This document shows, piece by piece, positions 53,025 through 61,286 of a DNA stretch of 64,000 nt. Under the pieces are notes generated by a model. That model was given only the letters and a program-made list of their open reading frames with translations, was not told where the DNA came from and made no database searches. Position numbers and translations under genes: made by a program. The first letter of the stretch is position 1; the number at the start of each line of letters is the position of its first letter. The DNA is from Phytomonospora sp040655735 (lineage in GTDB: Bacteria > Actinomycetota > Actinomycetes > Mycobacteriales > Micromonosporaceae). The DNA is taken from positions 540,323-604,322 of the forward strand of contig NZ_JBFAKK010000005.1 of NCBI RefSeq assembly GCF_040655735.1, read 5' to 3'.

Positions 53025-53711
53025 GTGCGCGAGAAGTTCCTGCGTGTCTTCGACCGCGAACGCCTGGCGAGGTTCGCCTCGCCCGGCCGGCTCCGGTACG
53101 TGAGCCTCGGCGTGGTCGGCCTGCTCGTCGTCGGCGCCGCCCTTCTGGGCGTGGTGTCGGGCGGCGAACCCACCCCGGCCTCTTCCTTCGCGGGCGACTC
53201 GTCGAGCCGCCGCATCGACGACGAGGCCGCCCGCGGTACCGACCGGACGGCCCCTTCGGCCACGCCGTCGAGTCCCGCTCCGACTCCGGAGAAGACCCCT
53301 CCGAAGCCGAAGAAGCCCACCGAGGAGCCGAAGCAGACCGAAGAGCAGACGGACACGACCGGTTCGGGCTCCGGCCCCTCCGTCAACGTGCCCGCCTCCT
53401 GCGACCACCTGTCGGGCAACCGTGCGATCGGCTGCGCCGTGATGGTCGACGAGGGCTTCGGCATGGACCAGTGGAGCTGCCTCAACAGCCTCTGGGACCA
53501 CGAGAGCGGCTGGAACCACAAGGCGGAGAATCCGTCGTCGGGTGCCTACGGCATCCCGCAGGCGCTGCCCGGCAGCAAGATGGGCAGCGAGGGCGGCGAC
53601 TGGGCGACCAACCCGGCGACGCAGGTGAAGTGGGGCCTCGGGTACATCAAGGGGCGGTACGACAGTCCCTGCGGTGCGTGGGGGTTCTGGCAGGCGAACA
53701 ACTGGTACTAG
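53025..53711 (+). CDS. Secreted lysozyme-fold (SLT-like) protein, paralogue 1
   Basis: The 228-aa protein has a cytoplasmic start, one transmembrane or signal segment (about 21-42), a long Pro/Thr/Lys/Glu linker (about 60-120) and a C-terminal lysozyme-like domain (about 135-228). The catalytic Glu is in LWDHESGWNHKA; AYGIPQALPGSKMGS and NPATQVKWGLGYIKGRY are the family signature, with Cys pairs CDHL/C and CLNSL. It probably cleaves or binds peptidoglycan. GTG 53025 has GGAAGGA at 9 nt. Two related genes lie at 57.7-59.2 kb on the other strand. Confidence 0.85.
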   Translation: MREKFLRVFDRERLARFASPGRLRYVSLGVVGLLVVGAALLGVVSGGEPTPASSFAGDSSSRRIDDEAARGTDRTAPSATPSSPAPTPEKTPPKPKKPTEEPKQTEEQTDTTGSGSGPSVNVPASCDHLSGNRAIGCAVMVDEGFGMDQWSCLNSLWDHESGWNHKAENPSSGAYGIPQALPGSKMGSEGGDWATNPATQVKWGLGYIKGRYDSPCGAWGFWQANNWY

Positions 53712-54058
53712 GTTGGTCTGGTCTTAGGCCAGAGGTTGCAGGCTATGGGCTATTGGCTATTGGCTAGTGGCCAGCGGTCAGCACAGGCCGCAGGCCAAGG
53801 CCAGCGGTCAGCGGTCAGCGTCACACAGGCCACAGGTCATAGGCGTTAGGCGTCGGGCTCTCGGGTCCGCGCTCGACGGCCGGCCCGTCCCTTCCGGGGG
53901 CGGGCCGGTTTTCGTTGCGGGTGGGGAGAGTGGGCGTGGGAGTGGGGCACCGGGCCACCGACCGCGGTGGCCGAGGTTCGGCAGCGTCGCCGCACGGGCC
54001 CGGCGCGCAGAGATGGGGTGCGGTTTCGCCGACGCTCCTGCGCACCGCTAACACTGCT

Positions 54059-54235
54059 CATGCCGGGCCATGCCGCCCATGCCGCCCATGCCGGGCCATG
54101 CCGCCCATGCCGCCCATGCCGGGCCATGCCGCCCACGCCGCTCACGCTGGCCATGCCGCCCATGCCGCTCACGCTGGCCATGCCGCCCATGCCGGGCCAT
54201 GCCGCCCACGCCGCTCACGCTGGCCATGCCGCCTA
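54059..54235 (+). repeat. Tandem array of CATGCCGCC-type units
   Basis: About 19 consecutive units of 9 or 10 bp: CATGCCGCC, CATGCCGGGC, CACGCCGCT and CACGCTGGC. They form higher-order blocks: CATGCCGGGC-CATGCCGCC-CATGCCGCC twice, then a block ending CACGCCGCT-CACGCTGGC repeated. It is not a CRISPR array, because there are no spacers. Confidence 0.85.
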
Positions 54236-54333
54236 AGCGGCGGACGCCGCACGCACGCTTCTACTGACTACGCCGCCGGTGCCCTCCCGCACGCCGTCCC
54301 CACGCTGCACGGCCGCGCCGCTCATACTCGTAC

Positions 54334-54413
54334 CGCCTGCCCGCCTGCCCGCCTGCCCGCCTGCCCGCCTGCCCGCCTGCCCGCCTGCCCGCCTGCCCGC
54401 CTGCCCGCCTGCC
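54334..54413 (+). repeat. Ten perfect tandem copies of CGCCTGCC
   Basis: An 8-bp unit is repeated exactly ten times without interruption, a microsatellite-like tract prone to slippage. The 8-bp unit is not a multiple of three, so slippage would change reading frame if it were ever translated. Confidence 0.9.
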
Positions 54414-55955
54414 CGCCCCGCTCCTGCCGGCCGGTACCGCCACGCCGCCAGCGCTCCACGGCCGCGTTGCTCCCGCCTCCGCAGGCTGCCACGCCTCTAC
54501 CGCCTCCGCCCGCCGATCTTGGTCCCGCCTCCGCCGCCATGCCCCACCACCTCACGGCTGCGCCGCTGCCCGCCCGCGCCTTCCCTCGCCTGTGGCGCCT
54601 GCGCTGCTGACGTTGCCTGCCAGCCCGCCCGCCGCACGTCTGCACCCCCCCTGTGCCGCCCCACGCCGCCTCGCGTGCGCCGCTCACACCGCTCCTCGGC
54701 TGAGCCGCCCCGCCTTCACACGCCGCCCGCCCCCTCCGCCTCGCGGCCGAGCAGCTCGCGCCTCCCGCGCGCTCGTGGGGCCGTCATGCCTGCGCCGCCC
54801 CTTTTCCGCACCCCTGCGTCACCACGCCTGCGCCGCGTCCTGCCGCCCGCCGCTCGCGCCGCCACGCCCATCACAGCTGGGTCGCTCGCGCGTCCCGCAC
54901 GTTCGTGGCGCCTGCGTTGCTGACGCCACCTGCCCGCCTGCCGCATGTCTGCGCCGCCTGCGGCCCGCACCGCCCCACCCCTCCACCTTCCTCCGCTCGC
55001 GCCGGTCGCGCCGGTCGCGCCGCCATGCTTTCACCGCCTATCGCAGGCGCCGTCTGCGCCGAGCTCTCCCGCCGCCCCGCGCCTCCGCCACCACCGCCTC
55101 CCACGCGCGCATGGCGCCTACGCCGCCCACACTTACGCCTCCTGTGCACTCCTGCGTCGCCGGAGCTCGATGACTGCGGGCCGATCTGACCGAAGCGGTG
55201 CTGAAGCGGTTCGAGGAGTCCCTGAGGGAGGAATAGCGCCCCATCCCGCCCCGCGCTCGCGCCACCACACCGCCACGCCGCCACACCCACAGCCGCTTGC
55301 CCATCTCCTACGCCCGCTCGTGCCGCGCTTCCGCGCGCCGCTTCCCAAGCGGCCTCATGTCGCCTGCACTTCTGCGTCGCCGGAGCCTCGATGACGGCGG
55401 CGGAGTGCCCGGTGAGTCGCGCCAGCCGCCGGTGACGCGGCACGGGTCGCGGCGGACGAAGCGACCGGATCTTCGGCGAGCCACACCGGCGAGATCGCTC
55501 GGGAGTGCCACCTCCACCGCCACGCCACCGAGCCCTGGCTCGCAGCTGCTTCGTCGCCGGACCCTCGCCCGGGCGCCGGCGCCATCACCGCCATCGCGAG
55601 GGCGATCTCGGCCCGGGAATCATCACCGGCGCATCGGTCTCGCTTGCCCACCGGCGAACTCACCGCCCTCGGCGGCGGCCTCGTCGGCCTCCTCGCCCGC
55701 CCCAAGGTCTCCGTCGCCGCACGGCGGCGCATCCCGGCACATCGTCGGAGCGCCCTCCCCGCGAACCGCGCACCCATCAAACAGCCGCGCTCGCCTCACC
55801 ACACCTCAGCGCCGCACGGCTGCGCCACCGCCCGTCCACCGGGCGGAGTCGCGCCTTCCACTCCTCACCTCTCCACCGCGCGGAGCCGATACCCCCACCT
55901 CTCACCGACTCCTCACCCTCCACCGCGCGGAGTCAGCACCATCCACCCCTCACCT

Positions 55956-56306
55956 TCACCCCTCCACCGTGAACACCACCGCCCGCGTCTCCCCGGCCGC
56001 CAGCCGCACCCGCCGGGGCTGCGACCGCCGCCGCCCCGGCACGCGCACGGCGAAGGCGTACTCGCCCGCCGGCAGGCCGGTCCAGATGTACTGCCCGCGC
56101 AGGTCGGTCGTGCGAGGCAGATCCATCGCCACCGTCCACGGCGTTTCCATGCCGATCGCGCGCACTTCCACACCGATGTCGGCCAGCGGCCGACCGTCCT
56201 GAGTGGACACAGCGACCAGCACCGTCCCGGCGCCTCTCGCTGGAGGCGGGGACGGTGGCGGGTCGGTGACCGAGCGGTCGGGATCGAAGGACATGGAGTC
56301 CGACAC
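55956..56306 (-). CDS. Small carboxypeptidase-regulatory/Ig-like domain protein
   Basis: The 116-aa protein has a Pro-rich start followed by a beta-sandwich-like domain (about 28-116): TVLVAVSTQDGRPLADIGVEV, then GQYIWTGLPAGEYAFAVRVPG and RVRLAAGETRAVVFTVEG. This is the transthyretin-like/CarboxypepD_reg pattern. No signal peptide is seen. GTG 56306 is preferred with AAGGGG 7 nt upstream; ATG 56291 is possible. It lies 78 bp downstream of the secreted protease gene, on the same strand, and may assist it. Confidence 0.6.
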   Translation of the reverse strand: MSDSMSFDPDRSVTDPPPSPPPARGAGTVLVAVSTQDGRPLADIGVEVRAIGMETPWTVAMDLPRTTDLRGQYIWTGLPAGEYAFAVRVPGRRRSQPRRVRLAAGETRAVVFTVEG

Positions 56307-56383
56307 GAGCACACCCCTTTTCCGTACGACCGAGCCGCCGGTGGACGGGGTTCCTCCGTCCACCGGCGGCCACTGTCGGCCTG

Positions 56384-57382
56384 TTACAGGCCTTCCCAGT
56401 AGATGAAGTTGTTGAAGACGCCCTCGGTGATGCGCGTACCGCTGTTGTTGGTCGCGCCCGGTGCGCCACCACCTGTGCCGTAGGCGTGCACGGCGACGCC
56501 GCACGGCCCACCGCAGTTGGTATTGCTGTAGGTGTAGACCGGGCCGCCGCTGTTGCCGCCCTCGGTGTCGTGCTGGTAGAACAGCCGCCGGACCTGCGAG
56601 GCGCGGATCTGGTCGTAGCTGGCCCACTGCTCACCGAAAGCCTTGTCCTGGCTGTACCCGCGGTTGTAGGTGGCCGTGCCGTCCAGCGACGCGCTCTGCC
56701 ACATGAATCCGAAGGTCCCGGTGGTGTTGCCGACGCTGCAGTTGAGCTTCATGGCGCCGTAGTCGTACTCCGGGTTGTTGCTGACGGTCCAGCCGGAGAC
56801 GGAGTGGACCTGCGACACCGAACAGGACCCGAACGGGGTGCTGGCCCCGAAGCGGCCCGGCCAGGCGGTGAAGGACGCCGCGCTGTACCAGGACCCGCCC
56901 GAGCCTCCGGTGTGGACGCAGTGGCCGGCCGTGATGACCGTGTTGGCGTTGATCAGCCAGCCGGTGCACCAGCGGTTGACCGACGCACCGACGGTCCGGG
57001 TGAAGAACACCGTCGAACTGGCCGGGTACCAGTCGGCGGGGTTGGTCGCGTACCTGTTGTCGTCGGGCCCGATGACCGTCGAGGTCCCGGGCGCCGACAT
57101 GGGCCCGATGATGCCCTCCTGGGCCTGCACCGAACGCCGGTCGGCGCCGTCGGAGGCGGCGCTCTTGGTCGACGGCGCGGTGGCCGGGGCGATCCTGGTG
57201 TTGATCCGCTCGGCCAGCACGGCCGGGTCGATGGTGCGTCCGTCGGGCGACGTGGGCGCCGTCGGGTTCAACAGGCCGGTGGCGGCCGGATCGGCGGCGG
57301 CCTGCGGGGAGAGGGTGAGCACCAGAACGGCCACTACGGCACCGATCAGGATCGTCCCCCGGTTACGAACGTGCTTGAGCAT
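56384..57382 (-). CDS. Secreted trypsin-like serine protease (S1 family)
   Basis: The 332-aa protein has a signal peptide (cleavage after SPQAAA, about 30) and a propeptide region to about 95. The S1B-like protease has His in VITAGHCV, Asp in NPEYDYGAMKL and Ser in TEGGNSGGPVY. Cysteines WCTGW/HCV and SCSVS/LNCSV could form disulfides. It resembles glutamyl-endopeptidase-like secreted proteases. It is flanked by gene-free DNA and cell-wall-active genes, so extracellular nutrition or wall processing is plausible. Confidence 0.9.
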   Translation of the reverse strand: MLKHVRNRGTILIGAVVAVLVLTLSPQAAADPAATGLLNPTAPTSPDGRTIDPAVLAERINTRIAPATAPSTKSAASDGADRRSVQAQEGIIGPMSAPGTSTVIGPDDNRYATNPADWYPASSTVFFTRTVGASVNRWCTGWLINANTVITAGHCVHTGGSGGSWYSAASFTAWPGRFGASTPFGSCSVSQVHSVSGWTVSNNPEYDYGAMKLNCSVGNTTGTFGFMWQSASLDGTATYNRGYSQDKAFGEQWASYDQIRASQVRRLFYQHDTEGGNSGGPVYTYSNTNCGGPCGVAVHAYGTGGGAPGATNNSGTRITEGVFNNFIYWEGL

Positions 57383-57590
57383 GTGCGCTCCTGCTTTGCG
57401 TGGGTTGGAAGCGGACGCACGGGACGCGAAGCTTTCAACATCCTCGACGCCGAGTCTCGCAGTGACCTCGCAACGTCATCGCCCCCCGGCGCATCCGGGT
57501 CCCAGCGTTGCCCCGGCGCTACGGAAAGTGGCGGCTGTGTCGTTGATCTGCCACCTCCGTGGCCTTTGTGGACAGTCCACTCAGGAGCGA

Positions 57591-57627
57591 CGAAAGGGCG
57601 GTGGAGGAATCCTCCACCGCCCTTTCG
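57591..57627. terminator. Long perfect hairpin terminator
   Basis: Two 18-nt arms (57591-57608 and 57610-57627) are perfectly complementary around a single A, ending CGAAAGGG/CCCTTTCG. It lies 45 bp beyond the stop of the 57672 gene (minus strand) and has a T-run on that side. It is flanked by the 57383-57590 gap, which has no gene. Confidence 0.75.
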
Positions 57628-57671
57628 CGCAGTTCTCTCAGATGGCGCCTGCCGGCGCCGGTCCTCAGTTC

Positions 57672-58337
57672 TCAGTACCAGCCGTTGTTCACCGAGTGGG
57701 TCCAAGCCTCACAAGGTTCGCCGTAGCGGCCCTTGATGTAGCCCAGGCCCCAGTCGATCTGGGTGGCCGGGTTGGTCTCCCAGTCGGAACCGCTGGACTC
57801 CATCTTGTTGCCAGGCAGCGCCTGCGGAATCCCGTACGCCCCGGAACCGGTGTTGTGCGCCTGCTCGTTCCAGCCGCTCTCCTTGTTCCACAACTTGTCG
57901 AGACAGGGCATCTGGTCGAGACCGAAACCCTCCTGGAGAAGCAGGGTGCAGCCGATCGCGCGGTTCCCGGAGTACTCGTTGCAGTCGTCGGGGATCTCAC
58001 CGGGATCGACACCGGGGATCTCGTTCTCCTTCTCCTCTTTGCGGCGTTCGTATTCCTCGTCCGCGGAGCTCGCCTGCTCGCCGACGATCTTCGTCAGCTC
58101 CTCGGCTTTACCCTCGGCGTCGGAGTCGGCGGCCGACTCGGCGTACTCGCGCCACCAGTCACGGGTGGTCCGCAGTTCGTCCTCGGCACGAGCGGCGTCG
58201 GCGGCGGTCTCCCGCGTGTCGCGATCGTCGTGCCCACCACCGGGCTGGAGCCCGAGGTTGATTCCGGCGGCGACGCCGGCGAACAGCAGGAGTACGGCGA
58301 AGGTTCGGCAGCCGATGCGCGTCAGCGTACGCAGCAC
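57672..58337 (-). CDS. Secreted lysozyme-fold (SLT-like) protein, paralogue 2
   Basis: The 221-aa protein has a signal or anchor segment (about 12-31), a charged helical linker (about 40-105, EERRKEEKE-type) and the lysozyme-like domain (about 115-221) with catalytic Glu in LWNKESGWNEQA, AYGIPQALPGNKM and TQIDWGLGYIKGRY. Same length as paralogue 3 and highly similar to it, so the two are a tandem duplication. It starts at GTG 58337 after a GAGAGG; a conserved structured leader lies upstream. Confidence 0.85.
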   Translation of the reverse strand: MLRTLTRIGCRTFAVLLLFAGVAAGINLGLQPGGGHDDRDTRETAADAARAEDELRTTRDWWREYAESAADSDAEGKAEELTKIVGEQASSADEEYERRKEEKENEIPGVDPGEIPDDCNEYSGNRAIGCTLLLQEGFGLDQMPCLDKLWNKESGWNEQAHNTGSGAYGIPQALPGNKMESSGSDWETNPATQIDWGLGYIKGRYGEPCEAWTHSVNNGWY

Positions 58338-58404
58338 GCGTTGTTCCTCTCATCCGGCGACATTCGCGAGCCGCGTCCCTCATGAGGCGGGACGGCGGTC
58401 ACAA

Positions 58405-58448
58405 GCCGGGCCCCACCCTGCCGGAATCCCGGCACGATGTAAAGCCCG
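58405..58448 (-). promoter_or_regulatory. Conserved structured leader of paralogue 2
   Basis: On the minus strand this block reads GGGCTTTACATC...CCGGGATTCCGG...CAGGGTGGGGCCCGGC, nearly identical to the leader of paralogue 3 (59225-59270). The ends can pair (GTCGGGC with GCCCGGC, one mismatch). Its retention while spacing to the start codon differs (68 versus 30 bp) suggests a functional 5' UTR element. Confidence 0.5.
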
Positions 58449-58480
58449 ACGGCCCAAACAGGAGAACTCTACCGGGAACG

Positions 58481-58507
58481 AAAAGGGCGGTGGGGGAACC
58501 ACCGCCC
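58481..58507 (-). terminator. Intrinsic terminator of paralogue 3
   Basis: A 9-bp stem (GGGCGGTGG at 58485-58493, CCACCGCCC at 58499-58507) is followed on the minus strand by TTTT. It lies 23 bp after the stop of the 58530 gene. Confidence 0.85.
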
Positions 58508-58529
58508 ATATTGTCCGGTCGTGTCGGGT

Positions 58530-59195
58530 TCAGTACGACCCGTTGTTCACGAAATGCGTCCACGCCCCGCACGGATCCCCGTAGCGGCCCCGGATGTAGC
58601 CCAATCCCCAGTCGATCTGCGTCGCCGGGTTGGTCTGCCAGTCCGAACCGCTCGTCCCCATCTTGCTGCCGGGCAGGGCCTGCGGAATGCCGTAGGCGCC
58701 CGAACCGGTGTTCTCGGCCCGCTCGTTCCAGCCGCTCTCGTGGTCCCACAACTTGTCGAGGCACGGCATCTGGTCGAGACCGAAGCCCTCCTTGAGAAGC
58801 AGGGTGCAGCCGATCGCGCGATTGCCGGAGTACTCGTCGCAGTCGTCGGGGATCTCCCCGGGATCGACGCCCGGAATGGAGTTCTCCTTCTCCTCCTTGC
58901 GCCGCTCGTACTCCTCGTCGGCGCTGCTCGCCTGCTCGCCGACGATCTTCGTCAGCTCCTCGGCCTTGCCTTCGGCGTCGGAGTCGGCGGCGGACTCGGT
59001 GTACTCGCGCCACCAGTCGCGGGTCGTGGCGTCCTCGGCTTCGGCGCGGGCGGCGTCGGCGGCGGTCTCACGGGTGTCCCGGTCGTCGTGCACGCTCCCG
59101 GAACCCAGCCCGAGGTTGATGCCGGCGGCCACGCCGGCGAAGAGGAGGAGTACCGCGAAAGTCCGGCATCCGATGCGCGTCAACGTTCGCAGCAC
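58530..59195 (-). CDS. Secreted lysozyme-fold (SLT-like) protein, paralogue 3
   Basis: The 221-aa tandem duplicate of paralogue 2 has the same signal segment, charged linker and domain, with catalytic Glu in LWDHESGWNERA and AYGIPQALPGSKMG. The end reads VNNGSY where the others have NNGWY or NNWY, so the conserved terminal Trp is lost. The GTG start at 59195 is chosen to match paralogue 2; the frame is open upstream through the leader element. Confidence 0.85.
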   Translation of the reverse strand: MLRTLTRIGCRTFAVLLLFAGVAAGINLGLGSGSVHDDRDTRETAADAARAEAEDATTRDWWREYTESAADSDAEGKAEELTKIVGEQASSADEEYERRKEEKENSIPGVDPGEIPDDCDEYSGNRAIGCTLLLKEGFGLDQMPCLDKLWDHESGWNERAENTGSGAYGIPQALPGSKMGTSGSDWQTNPATQIDWGLGYIRGRYGDPCGAWTHFVNNGSY

Positions 59196-59224
59196 GCGCT
59201 CGTTCCTCTCACTCGGCGACGCAG

Positions 59225-59270
59225 GCCGGGCCCCACCCTGCCGGATTCCCGGTGGGATGTAAAGCCCGGC
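59225..59270 (-). promoter_or_regulatory. Conserved structured leader of paralogue 3
   Basis: Nearly the same sequence as 58405-58448. The outer arms GCCGGGC and GCCCGGC pair perfectly and enclose an inner CCCAC/GTGGG pairing, so the RNA can form a two-tier hairpin 30 nt before the start codon. Confidence 0.5.
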
Positions 59271-59284
59271 CACGCGCGCCTACG

Positions 59285-60577
59285 TTAGGGCAGGTCCTCC
59301 AGCAGATCGGTGACGACTTCGGCGATCTCGGAACGCTCCGAACGGGTGAGCGTCACGTGCGCGAACAGCGGGTGTCCCTTGAGGGCGTCCACGACCGCGC
59401 TGACGCCGTCGTGGCGCCCGACGCGGAGGTTGTCGCGCTGGGCGACGTCGTGGGTCAGCACGACCCGCGAACCGGCCCCGATTCGCGACAGGACGGTCAG
59501 CAGGACCCCGCGCTCCAGCGACTGCGCCTCGTCGACGATCACGAAGGCGTCGTGCAGGGAGCGGCCCCGGATGTGCGTGAGGGGAAGGACTTCGAGCATC
59601 CCGCGCTCCAAGACCTCCTCTATGACGTTGTCGTTGGTGACCGCGCCGAGCGTGTCGAACACGGCCTGCGCCCACGGCGACATCTTCTCGGCCTCGGTGC
59701 CCGGCAGGTAGCCCAGCTCCTGGCCGCCCACGGCGTACAGGGGACGAAAGATCATGACCTTGCGGTGCTTGTTGCGCTCCAGGACCTGTTCGAGACCCGC
59801 GCACAGCGCCATCGCCGACTTTCCGGTGCCCGCGCGCCCGCCCAGCGAGACGATCCCGATCGAGTCGTCGAGCAGAAGGTCGAGGGCCACGCGCTGCTCG
59901 GCGGAGCGGCCGTGGATGCCGAAGGCCTCCCGGTCGCCGCGGACCAGCGTGATCGTCTTGTCGGGGCGCACGCGCGCCAGCGCCGAACCCTTGTTGCCCG
60001 ACAGCACCAGCCCGGTGTGGCAGGGCAGGTCGGCGGCCTCCGTGAGGGACACGGCCTCACCGGCGTAGAGCGCCGACATGTCCTCGTCGCTGATGTTGAG
60101 CTCGGCCATGCCCGACCAGGTCGGGTCGCTGGCCTGCTCGTGGCGGTACTCCTCGGCGGGCAGGCCGACCGAGGCCGCCTTGACCCGCAGCGCCATGTCC
60201 TTGGTGACCAGCCGGACGTCGGCGCCGTCGGCGGCCAGCCCGAGCGCCACGGCGAGGATCCGGTGGTCGTTGGCGTCGATGCGGAATCCGTGCGGGAGGA
60301 CCGCGGCGTCGGCGTGGTTGAGCTCGACCCACAGCGTGCCGCCCACCTCGTTGACCGGCAGCGACTGGTCGAGGCGGCCGTGCTTGATGCGCAGCTCGTC
60401 GAGCAGTCGCAGCGACTGGCGGGCGAACCAGCCGAGTTCCGGGTGGTGCCGCTTGCCTTCGAGCTCGGAGATCACCACGAGCGGGAGCACGACGGTGTGC
60501 TCGGCGAACCGCCGGAAGGCGGCCGGGTCGCTCAGCAGCACCGAGGTGTCCAGAACGAACGTGCGAGGTGTCGTCAC
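59285..60577 (-). CDS. phoH2: PIN domain-PhoH ATPase fusion (PhoH2)
   Basis: The 430-aa product has an N-terminal PIN RNase domain (about 1-140, FVLDTSVLLSDP, ISELEGKRHH, ANDHRILAVA, LVTKDMALRVKA) and a C-terminal PhoH ATPase (about 230-430) with Walker A GRAGTGKSAMAL and Walker B FVIVDEAQSLE. The PIN acidic residues are present. PhoH2 proteins are RNA helicase/nucleases. It matches the Rv1095 position in the backbone. GTG 60577 is chosen: GGGAGC lies 8 nt upstream and the longer frame adds a non-conserved tail. Confidence 0.93.
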   Translation of the reverse strand: MTTPRTFVLDTSVLLSDPAAFRRFAEHTVVLPLVVISELEGKRHHPELGWFARQSLRLLDELRIKHGRLDQSLPVNEVGGTLWVELNHADAAVLPHGFRIDANDHRILAVALGLAADGADVRLVTKDMALRVKAASVGLPAEEYRHEQASDPTWSGMAELNISDEDMSALYAGEAVSLTEAADLPCHTGLVLSGNKGSALARVRPDKTITLVRGDREAFGIHGRSAEQRVALDLLLDDSIGIVSLGGRAGTGKSAMALCAGLEQVLERNKHRKVMIFRPLYAVGGQELGYLPGTEAEKMSPWAQAVFDTLGAVTNDNVIEEVLERGMLEVLPLTHIRGRSLHDAFVIVDEAQSLERGVLLTVLSRIGAGSRVVLTHDVAQRDNLRVGRHDGVSAVVDALKGHPLFAHVTLTRSERSEIAEVVTDLLEDLP

Positions 60578-60743
60578 GATCAGCTCCCACGAAGCCGGGG
60601 GTGAGCCGGGAGAGCTCACCCGTGACCTTGAAGGTAGCCGCGATTTCACTGGTTGCACCAGAACAACGCGGAGTGATCTCCTCGAAAGTCAACCTGCGCC
60701 GGTGTTTTGACCAGTGTCGATGTCCCGGCGTGTCGCGCACCCG

Positions 60744-61172
60744 TCAGTCGGAGTTCATCCAGGTGAGGATTCCCGGACCGTCGGGAGTGGACACCGGAAT
60801 CCACGCCTCGTCGACCTCGTGCAGCAGGCGTTCGTCCAGTACGAGCGGGTGCGGGGTCTCGTCGCGGCCGTCGCAGACCCAGTACTCGACCTCGGCGATC
60901 AAAGTGCGCAGCCGGGTCAGTTCGGCGTCGTTCCAGTCGTGCCCGCGCGTGCCGGCGCCCTGGAAGTGCAGCTCGAACAGATCGCGCAGGCCCTCGTCGG
61001 GCTCGTCGCCGAAGATCGGCACCAGATAGCCCTCGACGGCGCCCGGCCGGCAGGCCGTACCGCCGTATTGGGTCTGGTAGACCACGCCGGTGGGCGCGTT
61101 CATGATCACCGACAGCCATCCGCCGGTGCTCGCGCCGATCGGGTCGAGGAAGACGTAACGAGTCGAAGGCAT
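60744..61172 (-). CDS. DUF6210-like protein
   Basis: The 142-aa soluble protein has RYVFLDPIGASTGGWLSVIMNAPTGVVYQTQYGGTACRPG and a closing DEAWIPVSTPDGPGILTWMNSD, a pattern I associate with DUF6210, found in immunity-protein-like neighbourhoods and widely in actinomycetes. No catalytic motif. The ATG is preceded by GGGAG at 9 nt. It lies alone between phoH2 and a divergent reductase gene. An immunity role is only a possibility. Confidence 0.6.
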   Translation of the reverse strand: MPSTRYVFLDPIGASTGGWLSVIMNAPTGVVYQTQYGGTACRPGAVEGYLVPIFGDEPDEGLRDLFELHFQGAGTRGHDWNDAELTRLRTLIAEVEYWVCDGRDETPHPLVLDERLLHEVDEAWIPVSTPDGPGILTWMNSD

Positions 61173-61286
61173 ATGGCAGTCTCCCCCGCGCGACCCCTTC
61201 GCTCAAGGACCGTGTGGACCTTTAACCGTACGACCATCTCGGATACCGTCGAAGGACGAGCTTCGCCTCCTAGGGCGGTGAGTGCC

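Larger units (their letters stand above)
53712..55955. other. 2.2-kb gene-free tract of short tandem repeats and decayed sequence
   Basis: No protein-coding gene is supported. 53720-53850 holds degenerate GGCTATTGGCTA and GGCCAGCGGTCAGC copies. 54059-54235 is a 9-10-bp-unit tandem array and 54334-54413 an 8-bp array. From about 54050 to 55970 the plus strand is strikingly C-rich and G-poor. Longer imperfect repeats occur: TGGCGCCTGCG(C/T)TGCTGACG at about 54592 and 54907, and TGCGTCGCCGGAG(C)CTCGATGAC at about 55153 and 55374. A gene end (DLTEAVLKRFEESLREE then TAG, about 55184-55237) may be a remnant. Long ORFs here are Arg/Pro/Ala low-complexity translations. Confidence 0.7.

Noticed and set aside
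54059..54413. CRISPR-like array
   Set aside because: Units are 8-10 bp and directly adjacent, with no unique spacers and no cas genes.
53915..55700. Several 100-250 aa frames in the repeat tract
   Set aside because: They are Arg/Pro/Ala/Cys/His translations of tandem repeats, open in many frames at once, with no RBS or domain.
53712..55955. Replication origin or integrated element
   Set aside because: No DnaA-box cluster, integrase, attachment-site duplication or transposase seen.
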